Positions 10,535 through 20,820 of a stretch of 64,000 nucleotides of DNA are shown piece by piece. The notes beneath the pieces are model-generated. The model saw only the letters and a program-made list of their open reading frames with translations, did not search any database and had not been told where the DNA came from. Source of the DNA: Leuctra nigra (taxonomy: Eukaryota; Arthropoda; Insecta; Plecoptera; Leuctridae); the NCBI GenBank assembly GCA_934045905.1, contig OW203768.1:13916316-13980315 (forward strand), read 5' to 3'. Both the position numbers and the translations under genes were made by a program. How positions within the stretch are numbered: position 1 is the first letter of the stretch; each line of letters opens with the position of its first letter.

Positions 10535-11608
10535 ATGACAATTTGTTGCGTGTTTGGTTGTAGCAATTCATCATGTAAAGGACGGCGCGTAGGAAGGGGG
10601 GGGGGGGGAGTGGGGGTCCGTGCCCCCCCCCCCCCCCCCCCACTTTTCATCTTGACACCACCATATAGCACCCCCAGATATACAAAAAATTTGATAAAGA
10701 GATCCAAAAATGCACAGATTTGCTCCATTATGAGGTTGAACTCTCAAAATTTTCCTAAGTTTTGCAAAACTAGGTAATTGAACAGAGATTGTCCAACATG
10801 ATCATCCTCATGAATAAACTATGATACCAAAACAAATACAGATTTGTCTTATTGCTTATTGGTGTTGCTTATTGCAATTTTTTTCAAAAGAATATCAAAA
10901 TCGATTCTCTTTTACTATAGAAATTGAAAAAATTCCCTGCGGAGCCATTATAGGGATTTTATCAAATAAAAAAAAATTCAAATTATAATGCATTTTGTAC
11001 CAAGAATATTGCAATTAACACATTTTAAATATCTTTGACAATGATACTAAAATAGATTATAATTCGATTCTTTTGTATCAAAAACTCAAAAAAATCCCTG
11101 CGGGGCCAATGGGGATTCTATAAAAACAAATAGTTACAGATTAGATTACATTTGTATCAAGTTTCCATAGAATTTTGCATCATAAATTGAAAATTTCTTA
11201 GAAAAGAATACCAAGCTTCAAATTGGATTATTTTGTATCAAAAATTGGAAGAAAATCTTGAGAGGCTATTAGGGATTTTTATCAAATAACAACATTTACA
11301 GATTATAACGCATTTTGTCTAAAGTTTCCCCAAGAATATTGTATAGTATCAAACATTTTAAATTTCTTTGAAATGGATGCCAAAATAGCTTCAAACTCGA
11401 TTATTTTGTATCGATAATTAAAAAAGGCCCTGCGGGACAAACTGGGTGGCAACCCCCCCCCCCCCCCCCCCCCCCCCCCCAGACGCCATTGTAACGGCAA
11501 ACTACCTTTTTCTCACAATCATCGATCCCCGATAGTTTTGACCCCACCACCACTCAAAATAAAGTTCCTACGCGCCTGGGTAAAGGAACAATAATTGACT
11601 GGAATAAA
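10535..11608 (+). pseudogene. THAP-type zinc-finger exon, split by a hAT-like insertion
   Basis: The frame from the ATG at 10535 reads MTICCVFGCSNSSCKG, matching the start of the C2CH THAP DNA-binding domain (M-x3-C-x2-4-C). It is interrupted at 10582 and resumes at 11579, continuing as TIIDWNK to a good splice donor (AAA|GTAAGT) at 11608. THAP domains bind transposon ends in P-element-like and other DNA transposons and have been domesticated in animals. The remaining THAP residues (the Cys-His pair and AVPTIF motif) are not in this exon and I could not find them downstream. Confidence 0.6.
10582..11578. mobile_element. hAT-like non-autonomous element with poly-G/poly-C tracts
   Basis: The termini ACGGCGCGTAGGAA and TTCCTACGCGCCTG are inverted. 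They are flanked by TGTAAAGG (10574-10581) and GGTAAAGG (11579-11586), an 8-bp target duplication with one mismatch, as expected for hAT. Inside are G13 (10596-10608), C19 (10623-10641) and C28 (11453-11480), and four spaced copies of a CCCTGCGGGGCC-like motif near 10937, 11096, 11250 and 11428. No transposase ORF. The same family occurs at 37235-37655. Confidence 0.8.
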
Positions 11609-11897
11609 GTAAGTTTCCATATATTCCCTAATTAAGATAAATTACTAGCTATTCATCGTGTGTGGAAAATTAAAATACACCAAGTTGGATTTATTTACTC
11701 CAAGCAATCATTCGATTGTGTGCTCGTTGCACTTTGTTGACGAGAACTTTGAGATGAATTTTCAGATAAATTGTATCTGATTGGTAATTTGGTAATTACT
11801 CATTAGTAATTAGGCACTTATAAGTAATTGGTAATTTATAGACGACTGATAATTTATAATAAGAATATGGATCTACGTAGGTACCTATTGAACATAT

Positions 11898-12385
11898 TCA
11901 GGTTGACATCATGTGGTAGCTTTGAATAGTTTCAGGATATCGTTCGCGAATTGATTGATAAACGCAAGATGGTAACACTTTTTTCTGGCTCTTTCCAAGA
12001 CTAGACCATGCGTGGACCCAACTAACAAACTGTCTATATGCTAAATGACGGTATGTTTTATTATTTGTCTGTTGGAGATCGTCAATTACATATTGCGGTT
12101 GCACTTTGTCTGCAAGCATTAGGTGACGAGCTGTTTGTAGTGTATCTAGAAAGGATGTGTGATAAATATACAAGTCTCACTACCTCTCAAGTCATTGATG
12201 TTCTCACTCTCTGTGCAGCAAACACTTTCATGATCTGTTGGCATTACAATGCACTCACCACAATCACACCAATCTAACTTTCCAACGTGGTCTTTGAAGT
12301 AAATATTTGCTTTTTTCCCTCTTTTCGGCTTATCAATATTATCAGTTATTCGGGGCTCGAACTGGTACGGCTGAATGCCTGACAT
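11898..12385 (-). pseudogene. P2X7 receptor intracellular (ZCD/ballast)-like domain protein, one frameshift
   Basis: The minus-strand frame from 12385 begins MSGIQPYQFEP and contains WCDCGECIVMP and SVCC. These are the cysteine cluster and lead-in that define the zinc-coordinating cytoplasmic domain of P2X7 and of many stand-alone invertebrate proteins. After CIFITHPF (about 12150) the homology moves to the next frame (LDTLQTARHL, then YRHLAYRQFVSWVHAW, VLPSC and IRERYPE), consistent with loss of one base. About 155 residues in all, ending at 11898. It lies inside a transposon, opposite in direction to the THAP exon. The family is known to be dispersed in invertebrates. Its molecular role in the element is unknown. 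Confidence 0.75.
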
Positions 12386-12641
12386 TGTGTCTTGATGAAA
12401 ACACTTATCTGACTGATAGTTTTAAGTTATATTTCGACTGAAAACAATAAAAACGTCCAAGTGTTAGCGCACGTGTTTAAATGCAGCCGTCACGCCGGCT
12501 GGGATAGGTGACGTCACCGCTCGAGATTGCGTAAGCGTGTTCCTCGCTAGCTCAGCAGTGGCGTGCGATAGAGACCTCGGGATTTCGCTAAATAGCATAG
12601 AAAAAATCAGTCCTTATATCTCTCATGAGTATACCCGTCCT

Positions 12642-13173
12642 TTAATCTGTCATTTGTTCATGAATTTATTCACGTTTTTGGAAAGTTGTTACAAAGCACA
12701 ATGAAAATGAAAATCACATACATTTAACTCCCGAATTTTATCAATAGAAAGAGGTACCTATGTAATTAATATCACTGGTTTGCCTTTGATGATGAAAACT
12801 TTGACCTTAATTATCTCCAAACCTGTATTTTGTAACGAGAACAACATCATCCACTCCAGTCTCCAATTTTTAAATTCGTTCCTACTCTGAAGGACGTAAT
12901 AAATTTTTCGCATTAGTGTGTATCATAAGTTGCGTATAATGTAATGGTTAGGAACAATTGAAAAGTTACAGTCTACAAAGTACAAACAATAAGAATGTGT
13001 GATTTAAACGCAAGTCAAGTGCAAGTGCGTAGATTATTCGGTAATTAATTACTAATTACAATGCAACCAATAAGTGCATGTGAATTGATAGGTAATATTG
13101 GCACATACAAGTTTACATAAGTCATGGAAAATATTAATCAAGTTGTAATGTGTAAGTTATCGCGATCTTTGTG
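12642..13173. other. Intergenic, no feature recognised
   Basis: AT-rich sequence between the TTAA-flanked transposon and the 3' end of translin. I see no ORF, repeat or motif worth calling. Confidence 0.6.
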
Positions 13174-13179
13174 TTTATT
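13174..13179 (-). terminator. Polyadenylation signal AATAAA of translin
   Basis: Read on the minus strand, the hexamer starts seven bases after the translin stop codon. The 3' UTR would be very short unless another signal further left is used. Confidence 0.55.
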
Positions 13180-13185
13180 ACAAAT

Positions 13186-14456
13186 TCAGGAACCTGGCTG
13201 TATCCCTGCATGAGCACCCTCCCCATCCTCGGTGACCGCTGCCTCCGGTTTCAGTCCTCGGATTGTCAGATCGTAAACCACCTCTTCGATCTTCTTCACG
13301 TCGTACTTGAGCCCGTCGAAACGTTTGCGTAAGTTGTCGTTCTTCAAGTTGAGCAGACGGAAGCCGGCACCGAGTTCAGCGACGAAGCGAGAGATCTCGA
13401 GAGGGCGGTTGTAGTCGCCAGCCGTCACGCTGTTCACGGCAAAACGCGAGAGCTCGGAGGAGAGGGACAGGAGTCCCATGAGGTAGTCTTCGAGGTCCAA
13501 GTGGAAACCCTGGTCTCGGACAAGTTTGACTGAAATCGTTGAAGTTAATTTACTCAATTTGATCGATATTATCTTTCTTTTTGTTGCCTAAATTTACATA
13601 AATATAACAACATTTGAATGAAGTCCAAATATTTATTTTGTACCTAGTGTAGCAATTTGTTGATGAGACAAATAATAATATTTTGGTAAGTAAGAACTGT
13701 TAGGACATTTCCTTTAAATGCAAACAATTGGAGTCAATAAATCTACTGGTTTTGGATTTAAGTATAAGGTCCTATCAATAGGTATTACCTATTAATTTAT
13801 ACTAGAAGTTCATTTCTCAGCTCATGTTTATTTTGTTTATCTACAAAATTAATAGGTAGAGATCAAAATAATTACCATCCAAAAATTCGGCTACATTCTC
13901 CTTTGATGCCAATTTTCCACTCTCCAGGTAGATGGTTAATGCAGCAAGGAATGTGAGTCGCTGAGTAACGAATCGCCAGTGATCGTGATAGCGGTAATAT
14001 TGGTCAACTGGAATCAAGCCTGCCAACTTGCTGTAGCCAGGTTTAATATCTTCAAACAGTTTTCTTGCTGCAACACAGCTTTCAGGAACTGATAAAATGG
14101 AGAAGGAAAACAATTTTAATAAATGTACATTCAATGTTAGCCGAATTAAGTGACAGCAACGTTGGCTAGGAGTAGGACTTACTATTTGTAATCCCATCTG
14201 CTTTATGTATGTTCTGCAGTGTAATAACTATTTCTCTGCATGTCTGTTCAATGTCTTTTGTAATGGTGCGAATCTCCTAAACGAGAGGTAAGAACAAAAT
14301 GAGATCAAAGAGGTAGGTATAGGTACCTACTAGTAAGGTTAGGATCACAGCATTTTAACAAAAATAGAGTAACAAAACCATTCTTACCTCGCGCAAATCC
14401 TGTTCTTTACTCAAATACTCTTGATATGATTGAAATACATCCGCGTTTGATGCCAT
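13186..14456 (-). CDS. trsn: Translin
   Basis: Translin is a single-strand DNA/RNA-binding protein that oligomerises. With TRAX it forms the C3PO endoribonuclease that removes the passenger strand during RISC activation. Four coding exons on the minus strand: 14388-14456, 14183-14276, 13876-14088 and 13186-13529. Junctions are GT-AG and phases match, giving 239 codons, close to the usual size of about 230. Diagnostic blocks: IPVDQYYRYHDHWRFVTQRL in exon 3; FHLDLEDYLMGLL, ELSRFAVNSVTAGDYNRPL, GFRLLNLKNDNLRKRFDGLK and KKIEEVVYDLTIRGL in exon 4. The start MASNADVFQSYQEYL fits the family N-terminus. The C-terminal tail after LTIRGLKPE is lineage-specific. It appears intact. Confidence 0.97.
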
Positions 14457-14570
14457 AATTTGCTTACTTATTATTTTATATGTCTCTAAAGTATTTTATC
14501 CGGCAAAATGACAACAAAACTCGCATCAAAATATTCAAGGTAAGCGCGCAAGCGCACTGCACACACACCA
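14457..14570 (-). promoter_or_regulatory. Translin promoter with NRF-1-like site
   Basis: About 90-110 bp upstream of the translin start, GCGCGCAAGCGCACTGC (14546-14563) resembles the GCGCANGCGC nuclear respiratory factor site. It is one of few CpG-rich spots here. A nearly inverted version, GCACTGCGCAAGCGCGCGCC, occurs at about 53390-53409. No TATA box. Transcription start not determined. Confidence 0.45.
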
Positions 14571-15363
14571 CAACAACAAATAACTCAGATTACCAACTTT
14601 ACAAAACTAACACAGTTTATTTAAAAATCTTGTATTTGAAAAATACGTAGCTATTTGATAAAAAGAGTTCGTGCCACGTGCGTAATCCCATAATAAATAA
14701 AATTTAACTCTTCAATCAATACAAAAATATTATAATGGAAAACTCGATTGGAATATACATAAAAGCGCTCCATTTCTTGGAAAAAGCATGTGTTTTTGAA
14801 ACTTTAAAAAATATATTTGACGAATGCCTTTGCCTTTACAAGAAATGTTCCTAATGGGTGATTCAAATTTCAAAGCATTCAGTGAAAGCATTTTTTAATC
14901 ATTCAGTGATTCAAAGCTAATTTGCATAAAATTACAAATTAGGTATTCGGACTTTAGCAGCTGAATTTTGCAATTCATTTCTGAAGAGAAACACTAAACA
15001 CCAAAAGGTTGTTCATAAATGTTCAAATTTAAATCATACAGATCAAAAGCATGAATTGTTGGGAAAAGGATGTGAATGAAATATAGAAAGGAGCGAAGCA
15101 TCAATCATTTGAGGTCGCATCGTACATTATTATTTATCATATTACAAAAATATCAACATGATCATACAAAAATAACCATTCAGAAATGGTGAATACAAAA
15201 ACACTAGTACATGAAAAAGTACATCGAAACTACAAGTTTGCACCTCATTCCAGGTAACTCATATGAAAATGGCACTGTGAAGGCTGAGAAAATGAATGTA
15301 TAAAAATGACGGGGATTCAGCGAAGTTTCCGCTGAGTTGTGTTGATGTTCTTCTTCTTCTGTT
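14571..15363. other. Intergenic between translin promoter and CPAP1 3' end, nothing recognised
   Basis: AT-rich, no repeat with a second copy in this window and no significant ORF. It may contain the 3' UTR of the chitin-binding gene (minus strand), which carries AATAAT-type signals near 15126. Confidence 0.5.
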
Positions 15364-15369
15364 TTTATT
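15364..15369 (-). terminator. AATAAA overlapping the CPAP1-like stop codon
   Basis: The minus-strand coding sequence ends GGT CAA TAA AAA, so the stop codon is embedded in an AATAAA hexamer. Use of this signal would give almost no 3' UTR. A weaker signal further left may be the real one. Confidence 0.35.
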
Positions 15370-17963
15370 GACCTTGGCCAACTCGGACGTCGACCTTGGC
15401 TTTGGGAGGATCAGTGACGTATGTCAAGTCGTTCAGATAATACCTGGAAAACATGGATAAAACAATGTGAGAAATTATATTATATTCACGGCTACAAGAT
15501 CATGGCATCATCAACAATACTTTAAATTGGAATTTTAAATAAACGAAGATACTGTATTTGGTATAATCTACATCTATCTATCTATCTTCTATCTTTCTAT
15601 CTATCTATATAAAGTAGAATGTCTGTTTGTATGTATGTCTGTCTGTCTGTCTGTATGTTCTTTATACATTTCTACACCCTTTGACCGATCTTAACCAAAT
15701 TTGGTATGGAGATTCTAACCGATCCTGCGCACATCGTAGGGTACTTACCCCCTCCCCCAAACCACCCCTAATTGAAAAAACCATCCCAAATGAAAAAATG
15801 TAATTCACACTTTCGGCCAAATAGGCCTACACCATTGACATACATCAATAAATTGATATAATAAATGATAAATGGTATAATGACGACAATAAACATTAAT
15901 TTAAGCCAAGGGAATTTGAGTGATGCTAGGTTATTTTATAAAATATTAAAAAGATTAATTACGAATATAAATATTTAATACTACTCGCAAAATGAAGAAT
16001 AGGGAATTATTTAAATTAAAAAATGAGTGTTTTGCTGTTAAGCCCAATTTACACGGAGCAATTTCTTGTACAACTTCTGTACCACACTTCTGTGTCACAC
16101 TTCTTGAATGGAAATTTGAACATGTTTTAAGTTCTGTGACAGAAAGTTGCGCCGTGTAAATACAAAATTGTATATGAAAAATGGGAATGTGACACAGAAG
16201 TTGTTCAAGAATTAATTGCACCGTGTAAATGGGGTTTTATTTTCCCCAAGAAATAGGGATTTTGTGTGTAATTAATCTTACTGATAAATCACAACCAAAT
16301 GTATAATTATAATGTCTACTTTTTAAGCAATTCACGTTTTGCTATAAGTAGAGTATTTGCACAAAAGTGAATTGTGAATTGTTTAAAACTTAAAAGTACC
16401 TAGATATTTCTGATTTCGAAGAACAAAAAAATTCTAATAAACTTAATGTCTTCTGGATGCATGATTTTTCCCCATTTTACGCATAAAAATCTCGGACATG
16501 GCAACACAACCGAGGCTAAACCCCTGCACCTACCAGCTCTTGGCCTGGTTGCACTCCACATTGTAGTCCCAGTCGCAGGTCCTGTACTGCTGGTTGAAGG
16601 ACGTCTCATTGGCGCAGATGTAGGGGATGCGTCTTCCGTCCTCGTCGCACATATGGAAGATCTGGCAGTGGTGCTCCTCGTCGGCGTAGAAGCCCACAGA
16701 GCGGTCGGCGCAGTCGAAGGTGAAGGTCAGGTTGGGGAACTCTTCCCATCTCTTCGCCTGGAAGAAGTTCAATCATGTCATTTTGTCCAGTGGAGTAGCT
16801 AGGCACTGCCTAGTTAGATTAACATGAACCGCACGCCACTGTCTCTTATTAAAATTATTTTGTGTAAATTCGATTGTATAAAGTTAATTTTAAGTTTGAA
16901 TTAGTATAATTCGAAACATACATAGATGTTTTGATATTTGATATCTATTTTTATTTTTTCCGCTTGATTAATATTGGACACTTTTTTCTCGTTTTTTTAT
17001 ATAAATGAGTGTACTGTATCGATTTGTGTGTTTTTTAACTTGTAAGTTTGCAAAACAATGCTGTTCTTGTCCACTGTTACCCCTTTATATTATTTTGAGT
17101 GTAACTTTCAGTTTCAATGTTACCTATTTAATTTTCATAGTTATTCATATTTTGTAATAAGTTGATTGGCAACTTACCCTGTGCAGCACTTTTGAGGGTT
17201 TGGAGTAGACATAGGCGAACGCTGAAAGAAAAAGAAAAATAAGGTTGATTAATGATTATAAACATTGCACACAAATACCCTAACCATGCAAGTTGGGGGA
17301 CGCCCCGGCCCGGGAAAATTTGGATCATCAGTGGTGAATTTGGAGCATTTCTATGCGTTTTGCGAAATAGTTTTCTGCGATTTAAAATTTGATCACCGAC
17401 TGTGCTAATATCAAAAATGACAACCTTGTTCTCGCTTGGCAATCTTCTCATATCAATGAATTATTCCACTGCCTTGTGGGTGAGATGAGAAGATTGTCAA
17501 CCGAGAACAAAGTTGTCACTTCATCCCAGCACATTATTTCTTCACAATAAGAATTTGTTTAAAAAAAAAGTTTTCCATATTTTTGTTTTTTGTATTTTGT
17601 ATTTTTGTACTTTAATTTGTATTTGTATTTTTACGACAACAATTCCACCCTTGTAACCGTAACCCCCACCCCTGAATCACCTGCTGAGAAGTGAGAACCA
17701 CTGTTCTAAACAGTGGAAAATTACGGAACTGTGAATAATTGCATGTGCGAGCGTACTAAACGATGTTAATTTGCACTTTCATCGCTAATATTTGCGGAGC
17801 CAAACCTTTGGGCAATCATTTTTACAATTTATTACAGACCACTTGTTGTCTTCTTACTTGTCGATGACATAATCTTTTGAATGAGCATTTAGTTTGTGAT
17901 GGAATTACGAAACAGTAGTGGCTCACCTATGATAAGAAACGTCAGTAAGATTTTTCGAATCAT
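15365..17963 (-). CDS. Secreted single chitin-binding-domain protein (CPAP1 / peritrophin-A type)
   Basis: Complete 127-residue protein from four coding exons: 17927-17963, 17178-17221, 16534-16757 and 15365-15443, all with GT-AG junctions and matching phases. The N-terminus MIRKILLTFLIIAFAYVYS is a clear signal peptide. One CBM14/ChtBD2 domain follows. It has six cysteines in the order FDCAD, EEHHCQIFHMC, PYICAN, RTCDW and VECNQ, with the aromatic positions GFYAD, IFH and CDWDYNVEC that bind chitin. The tail YYLNDLTYVTDPPKAKV is typical of cuticular proteins analogous to peritrophins with one domain. It should act in extracellular cuticle or tracheal chitin matrix. An untranslated first exon is required because an acceptor (TTTTCAG) precedes ATAGCTGGCATCATG at 17975; a candidate promoter lies at 22.6 kb. 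Confidence 0.93.
15573..15810 (-). repeat. TCTA/GTCT microsatellite plus insect dispersed repeat
   Basis: Bases 15573-15655 are (TCTA)n followed by (GTCT)n. Then comes GACCGATCTTAACCAAATTTGGTATGGAGA, a sequence type very common in insect dispersed elements, followed by ACCCCCTCCCCCAAACCACCCC. The latter is the inverse of the block around 63216-63260, so this is a second, oppositely oriented copy of the family at 62889-63300. Confidence 0.65.
16042..16234. mobile_element. MITE in the last CPAP1 intron
   Basis: Left end CCCAATTTACACGGAGCAAT and right end inverse GCACCGTGTAAATGGGG form TIRs of about 38 bp with mismatches (a shared ACAACTTCTGT block extends them). About 190 bp, no ORF. Confidence 0.7.
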
Positions 17964-17975
17964 GATGCCAGCTAT

Positions 17976-19084
17976 CTGAAAACAAAGAAAATTACATTTT
18001 ATTTGTTATATTTTTATAGTAAAGACATATTACATAAACAAATGACTAACCCCACAAGCTCGACAAGACTTCATTGTGTGGAGAATACATAAATAAATTT
18101 GTGTAATTCCACAAATTCCAAAAATACTTTAAATATGATCCACAATATTACAAAATCCAAACAATTACACAATCAATTAGGTAGATCAGTTTTTGGCAGA
18201 TTCAAAATTAACTCATTCAAATATTATTTAAAAGTTCTTGCTATGATTAATTTCGAATGTCGTTTTCCTATCTGATGATACACAAATGACGAATTCGTTC
18301 AATTCTTTCTCTAACCAAAAATCAGACAATTTATTACACTAACCAAAAACGAAAAAAACCTTTCTCTAACAACACAAAACAATTTATCATTCCGAATCTT
18401 TTAATTATTAAGAAGACACTCAATAATTTATATAATCCGTCGTTTTAAGGTCAATAGAGAAAAAATATATAAAAAGTTGACGTTCATTCTCTAGTTTATT
18501 CAGAGCTTACATAAGTGTTGAAAAAGGTCACTTACTTCACGAGTGTTCATCGTTTAACACGGGTCTAACTTTCTCTTTCTTTCATCTGACATCTCAGGTT
18601 ATCAATTATCAATGTGTTATCATATGAAGAGAGGATGACACTGCTACTGGCTTCATAAAGCGCTTTCACTGGATTATTATCTAATAGTTGGCTTCATGAT
18701 TAGTCTTTGTGGTGCATCGCACTGTTGTTAATGCTCTTAAATGATAGTGAATATTAATATGTTAGTAATTAATATGGATGGTGTAGATTTCAACAAGGTA
18801 ATAATGTAACATGTAAGATGGTTTTAGTAATTAATATGGCTGAGTCTCATAAGACTAATGTTCATTCAGTAAAGACGATTTATTTAAATAGTAGTCACTG
18901 ATTTATTGCTATTATTAATCCTGAAATTTAAAGTCATTTAAGAATTACGATTATTAATTGAAAATGTACGATTTTCAAGAATGTATTTTAAAGCCATATT
19001 TAAAGTCAATGTGGGTAATTATGAGAAATTCCTATGTTCAATTAGTACGCTGTCAATCTTGTGGATTTATTTTGAAAGAAAGAG
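17976..19084. other. Probable first intron of the CPAP1-like gene; nothing certain
   Basis: AT-rich. AAATATATAAAAAG at about 18465 on the plus strand looks like a TATA box followed by a TCATTC initiator, but no gene follows. No other structure is seen. Confidence 0.4.
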
Positions 19085-19165
19085 CTACGGTGATCTGAGA
19101 GTAATACTAGCGGGAAACTACGGTGCTCTGAGAGTAATACTAGCGGGAAACTACGGTGCTCGAAG
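19085..19165. repeat. 33-bp tandem repeat, about 2.3 copies
   Basis: The unit CTACGGTGATCTGAGAGTAA with TACTAGCGGGAAA is repeated directly, the third copy partial. Confidence 0.8.
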
Positions 19166-19608
19166 AGTTCTTGTCTACTCTTGCATTGAAGTCTCCAAGA
19201 CTTCGCTTTCAAAATGTTTATTTCTAAACTGTTTAATTTCCGTAGTTAAATGACTAGACAATTGAAATTTGTATTGAATGTTGATTAAGATGACACTCAT
19301 ATTAAATCAAAATATTTATATAATATAACAGGTGTGCAAATAAGTTGTTCAATAAAATTTAAAATGTCTAATACCTACAAGTTAGATAAAATAAACTTAT
19401 AAAATGTATTGTACAAACAATTTTGAGCATTCGCTTAAATGATCAACTTTGCGTCATACAAAGTCAATAACCGGTTGGAGACAAATAATTTAATTAAAAT
19501 AAAATTTGAAATGAGTTGTGTATTTCTTTTTATGGCGGTGATAAATAAAGACACAATGGTCTCTAGTGTCGTCCTTGGCTGGAGCTAGGAAGTGTCTCCG
19601 TGTCATCT

Positions 19609-19626
19609 GGGGGGGGGGGGGGGGGG
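19609..19626. repeat. G18 homopolymer
   Basis: Eighteen consecutive G in otherwise mixed sequence. The surrounding 19560-19720 is unusually GC-rich for this region but has no match elsewhere in the window. Confidence 0.85.
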
Positions 19627-19726
19627 CAAGGACGAGATGGCTCTTGACCCTGAGGATGCTGAGGGTCCTGACAGATGCGACTTAAGATTTCCTGGACCAC
19701 ACGATGGGATGGGTCGACGCTAAACG

Positions 19727-20774
19727 AGAACTGAAGTGGAATTTTAGAAGCACTTTGACATTGAAGTTAATGAAAAAACTGACTATGTATGGTCCATTAT
19801 TCCATAATCATTATCAACCACTTCATAGTTATTGCATACAAGTTTTTGCAATGAAGTGTATGAATTAGAATACGACTTTGTAACACAAGAAAAAAGCACA
19901 TAAATGGGCTCACTTTCTAAGATAATTTTGAACAAAATGATCAATGAAGACGAGGTAATTGGAATATTGTGCTTTATGCTTTTCATTGAGCTTTTGTTTT
20001 CCCAATAGGTTGTTAGAACGAATACACTTCAAGAAATGGGAACCGTTTTATGGAAAATATCTCTACCGTAGTATACAGACTGTATTTTAGAACATTTACT
20101 TTCGGATTACGTAATTTTTTTACTATTTTCACGTGTTTTTGTAATGATTTCAGTAAACGTGGCAACAACAAAAATATAAAAGAATTGCACTAATGAAAAA
20201 AAAAAATCCCAAAAAAACTGGAATCCGTATAAATTTTAAATTAATCTTGAGCTGGTCACATAAGAAAAAAGTATCGAGAACAATTCGTTGTAATGGTTGT
20301 ATATTCCATGGTTAGACATTAATTGAATTTACCCATATTGGCCCAATGGCCAAACAATCATAACAAGATTAAGTCGCTCAAATAAATAAATAATTAGTAG
20401 GAAATTAATAGTCTGATTAATAAACGATTTTATTAAATTTGGAATAGTAAAGACCAGTATGATTTTTTTAAATTACATCAATGAATCACCAAAAAAACAA
20501 CCCTAATGTGTAATCTAGAAAAGTATTCCGTATCTAATGCAACCCTTACTGGAGTTACAGATGAAATGACTGAACATTATTTTACACTAGGGGAGACACC
20601 CATTCATTTTCTTAGTTTACACTAAGTTTTCTTAGTTAGATGTCGGGAGTAACAAAACAATGAATCTCTTGAAGAAAAGCGGAATCGCAATAATCTTGAC
20701 CTATCAACGAAACCACGAGAGAAGGGAAAATAATTATTCCATAAAAGGCTCGGCCACATTTTATGATGTACATC
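19727..20774. other. No feature recognised
   Basis: AT-rich intergenic or intronic sequence with only short uninformative open frames. Confidence 0.55.
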
Positions 20775-20820
20775 CGTTTTAATGTCAAACGCATACATGT
20801 ATGCTTTTGACATCAAAACG
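20775..20820. repeat. 46-bp imperfect palindrome
   Basis: Centred on GCATACATGTATGC; the arms CGTTTTAATGTCAAAC and TTTTGACATCAAAACG are complementary except at two pairs. It could form a hairpin or bind a dimer. Confidence 0.8.

Larger units (their letters stand above)
10175..12641. mobile_element. TTAA-flanked DNA transposon with long TIRs carrying THAP and P2X7-like domains
   Basis: TTAA occurs at 10171-10174 and 12642-12645. The termini AGGCCGGGTATACTT and its counterpart GAGTATACCCGTCCT are inverted. Further blocks also match in inverted order: CCGCCACTGCT, GCTAGC and GTGACGTCACC. The inverted similarity therefore extends over about 150 bp. Inside are a THAP-like zinc-finger start on the plus strand (10535) and a frameshifted P2X7-intracellular-domain-like frame on the minus strand (11898-12385). 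No recognisable DDE catalytic domain is present, so this copy is not autonomous. TTAA points to a piggyBac-like target, but the terminus is not the usual CCC, so the superfamily is open. A hAT-like element at 10582-11578 interrupts it and is therefore younger. Confidence 0.7.

Noticed and set aside
10294..10777. Proline/glycine-rich frames around 10.3-10.8 kb
   Set aside because: Created by the G13 and C19 homopolymers of the hAT-like element.
16446..16802. Plus-strand 118-codon frame
   Set aside because: Antisense of the chitin-binding exon; the minus strand has the six-cysteine domain and correct splice sites.
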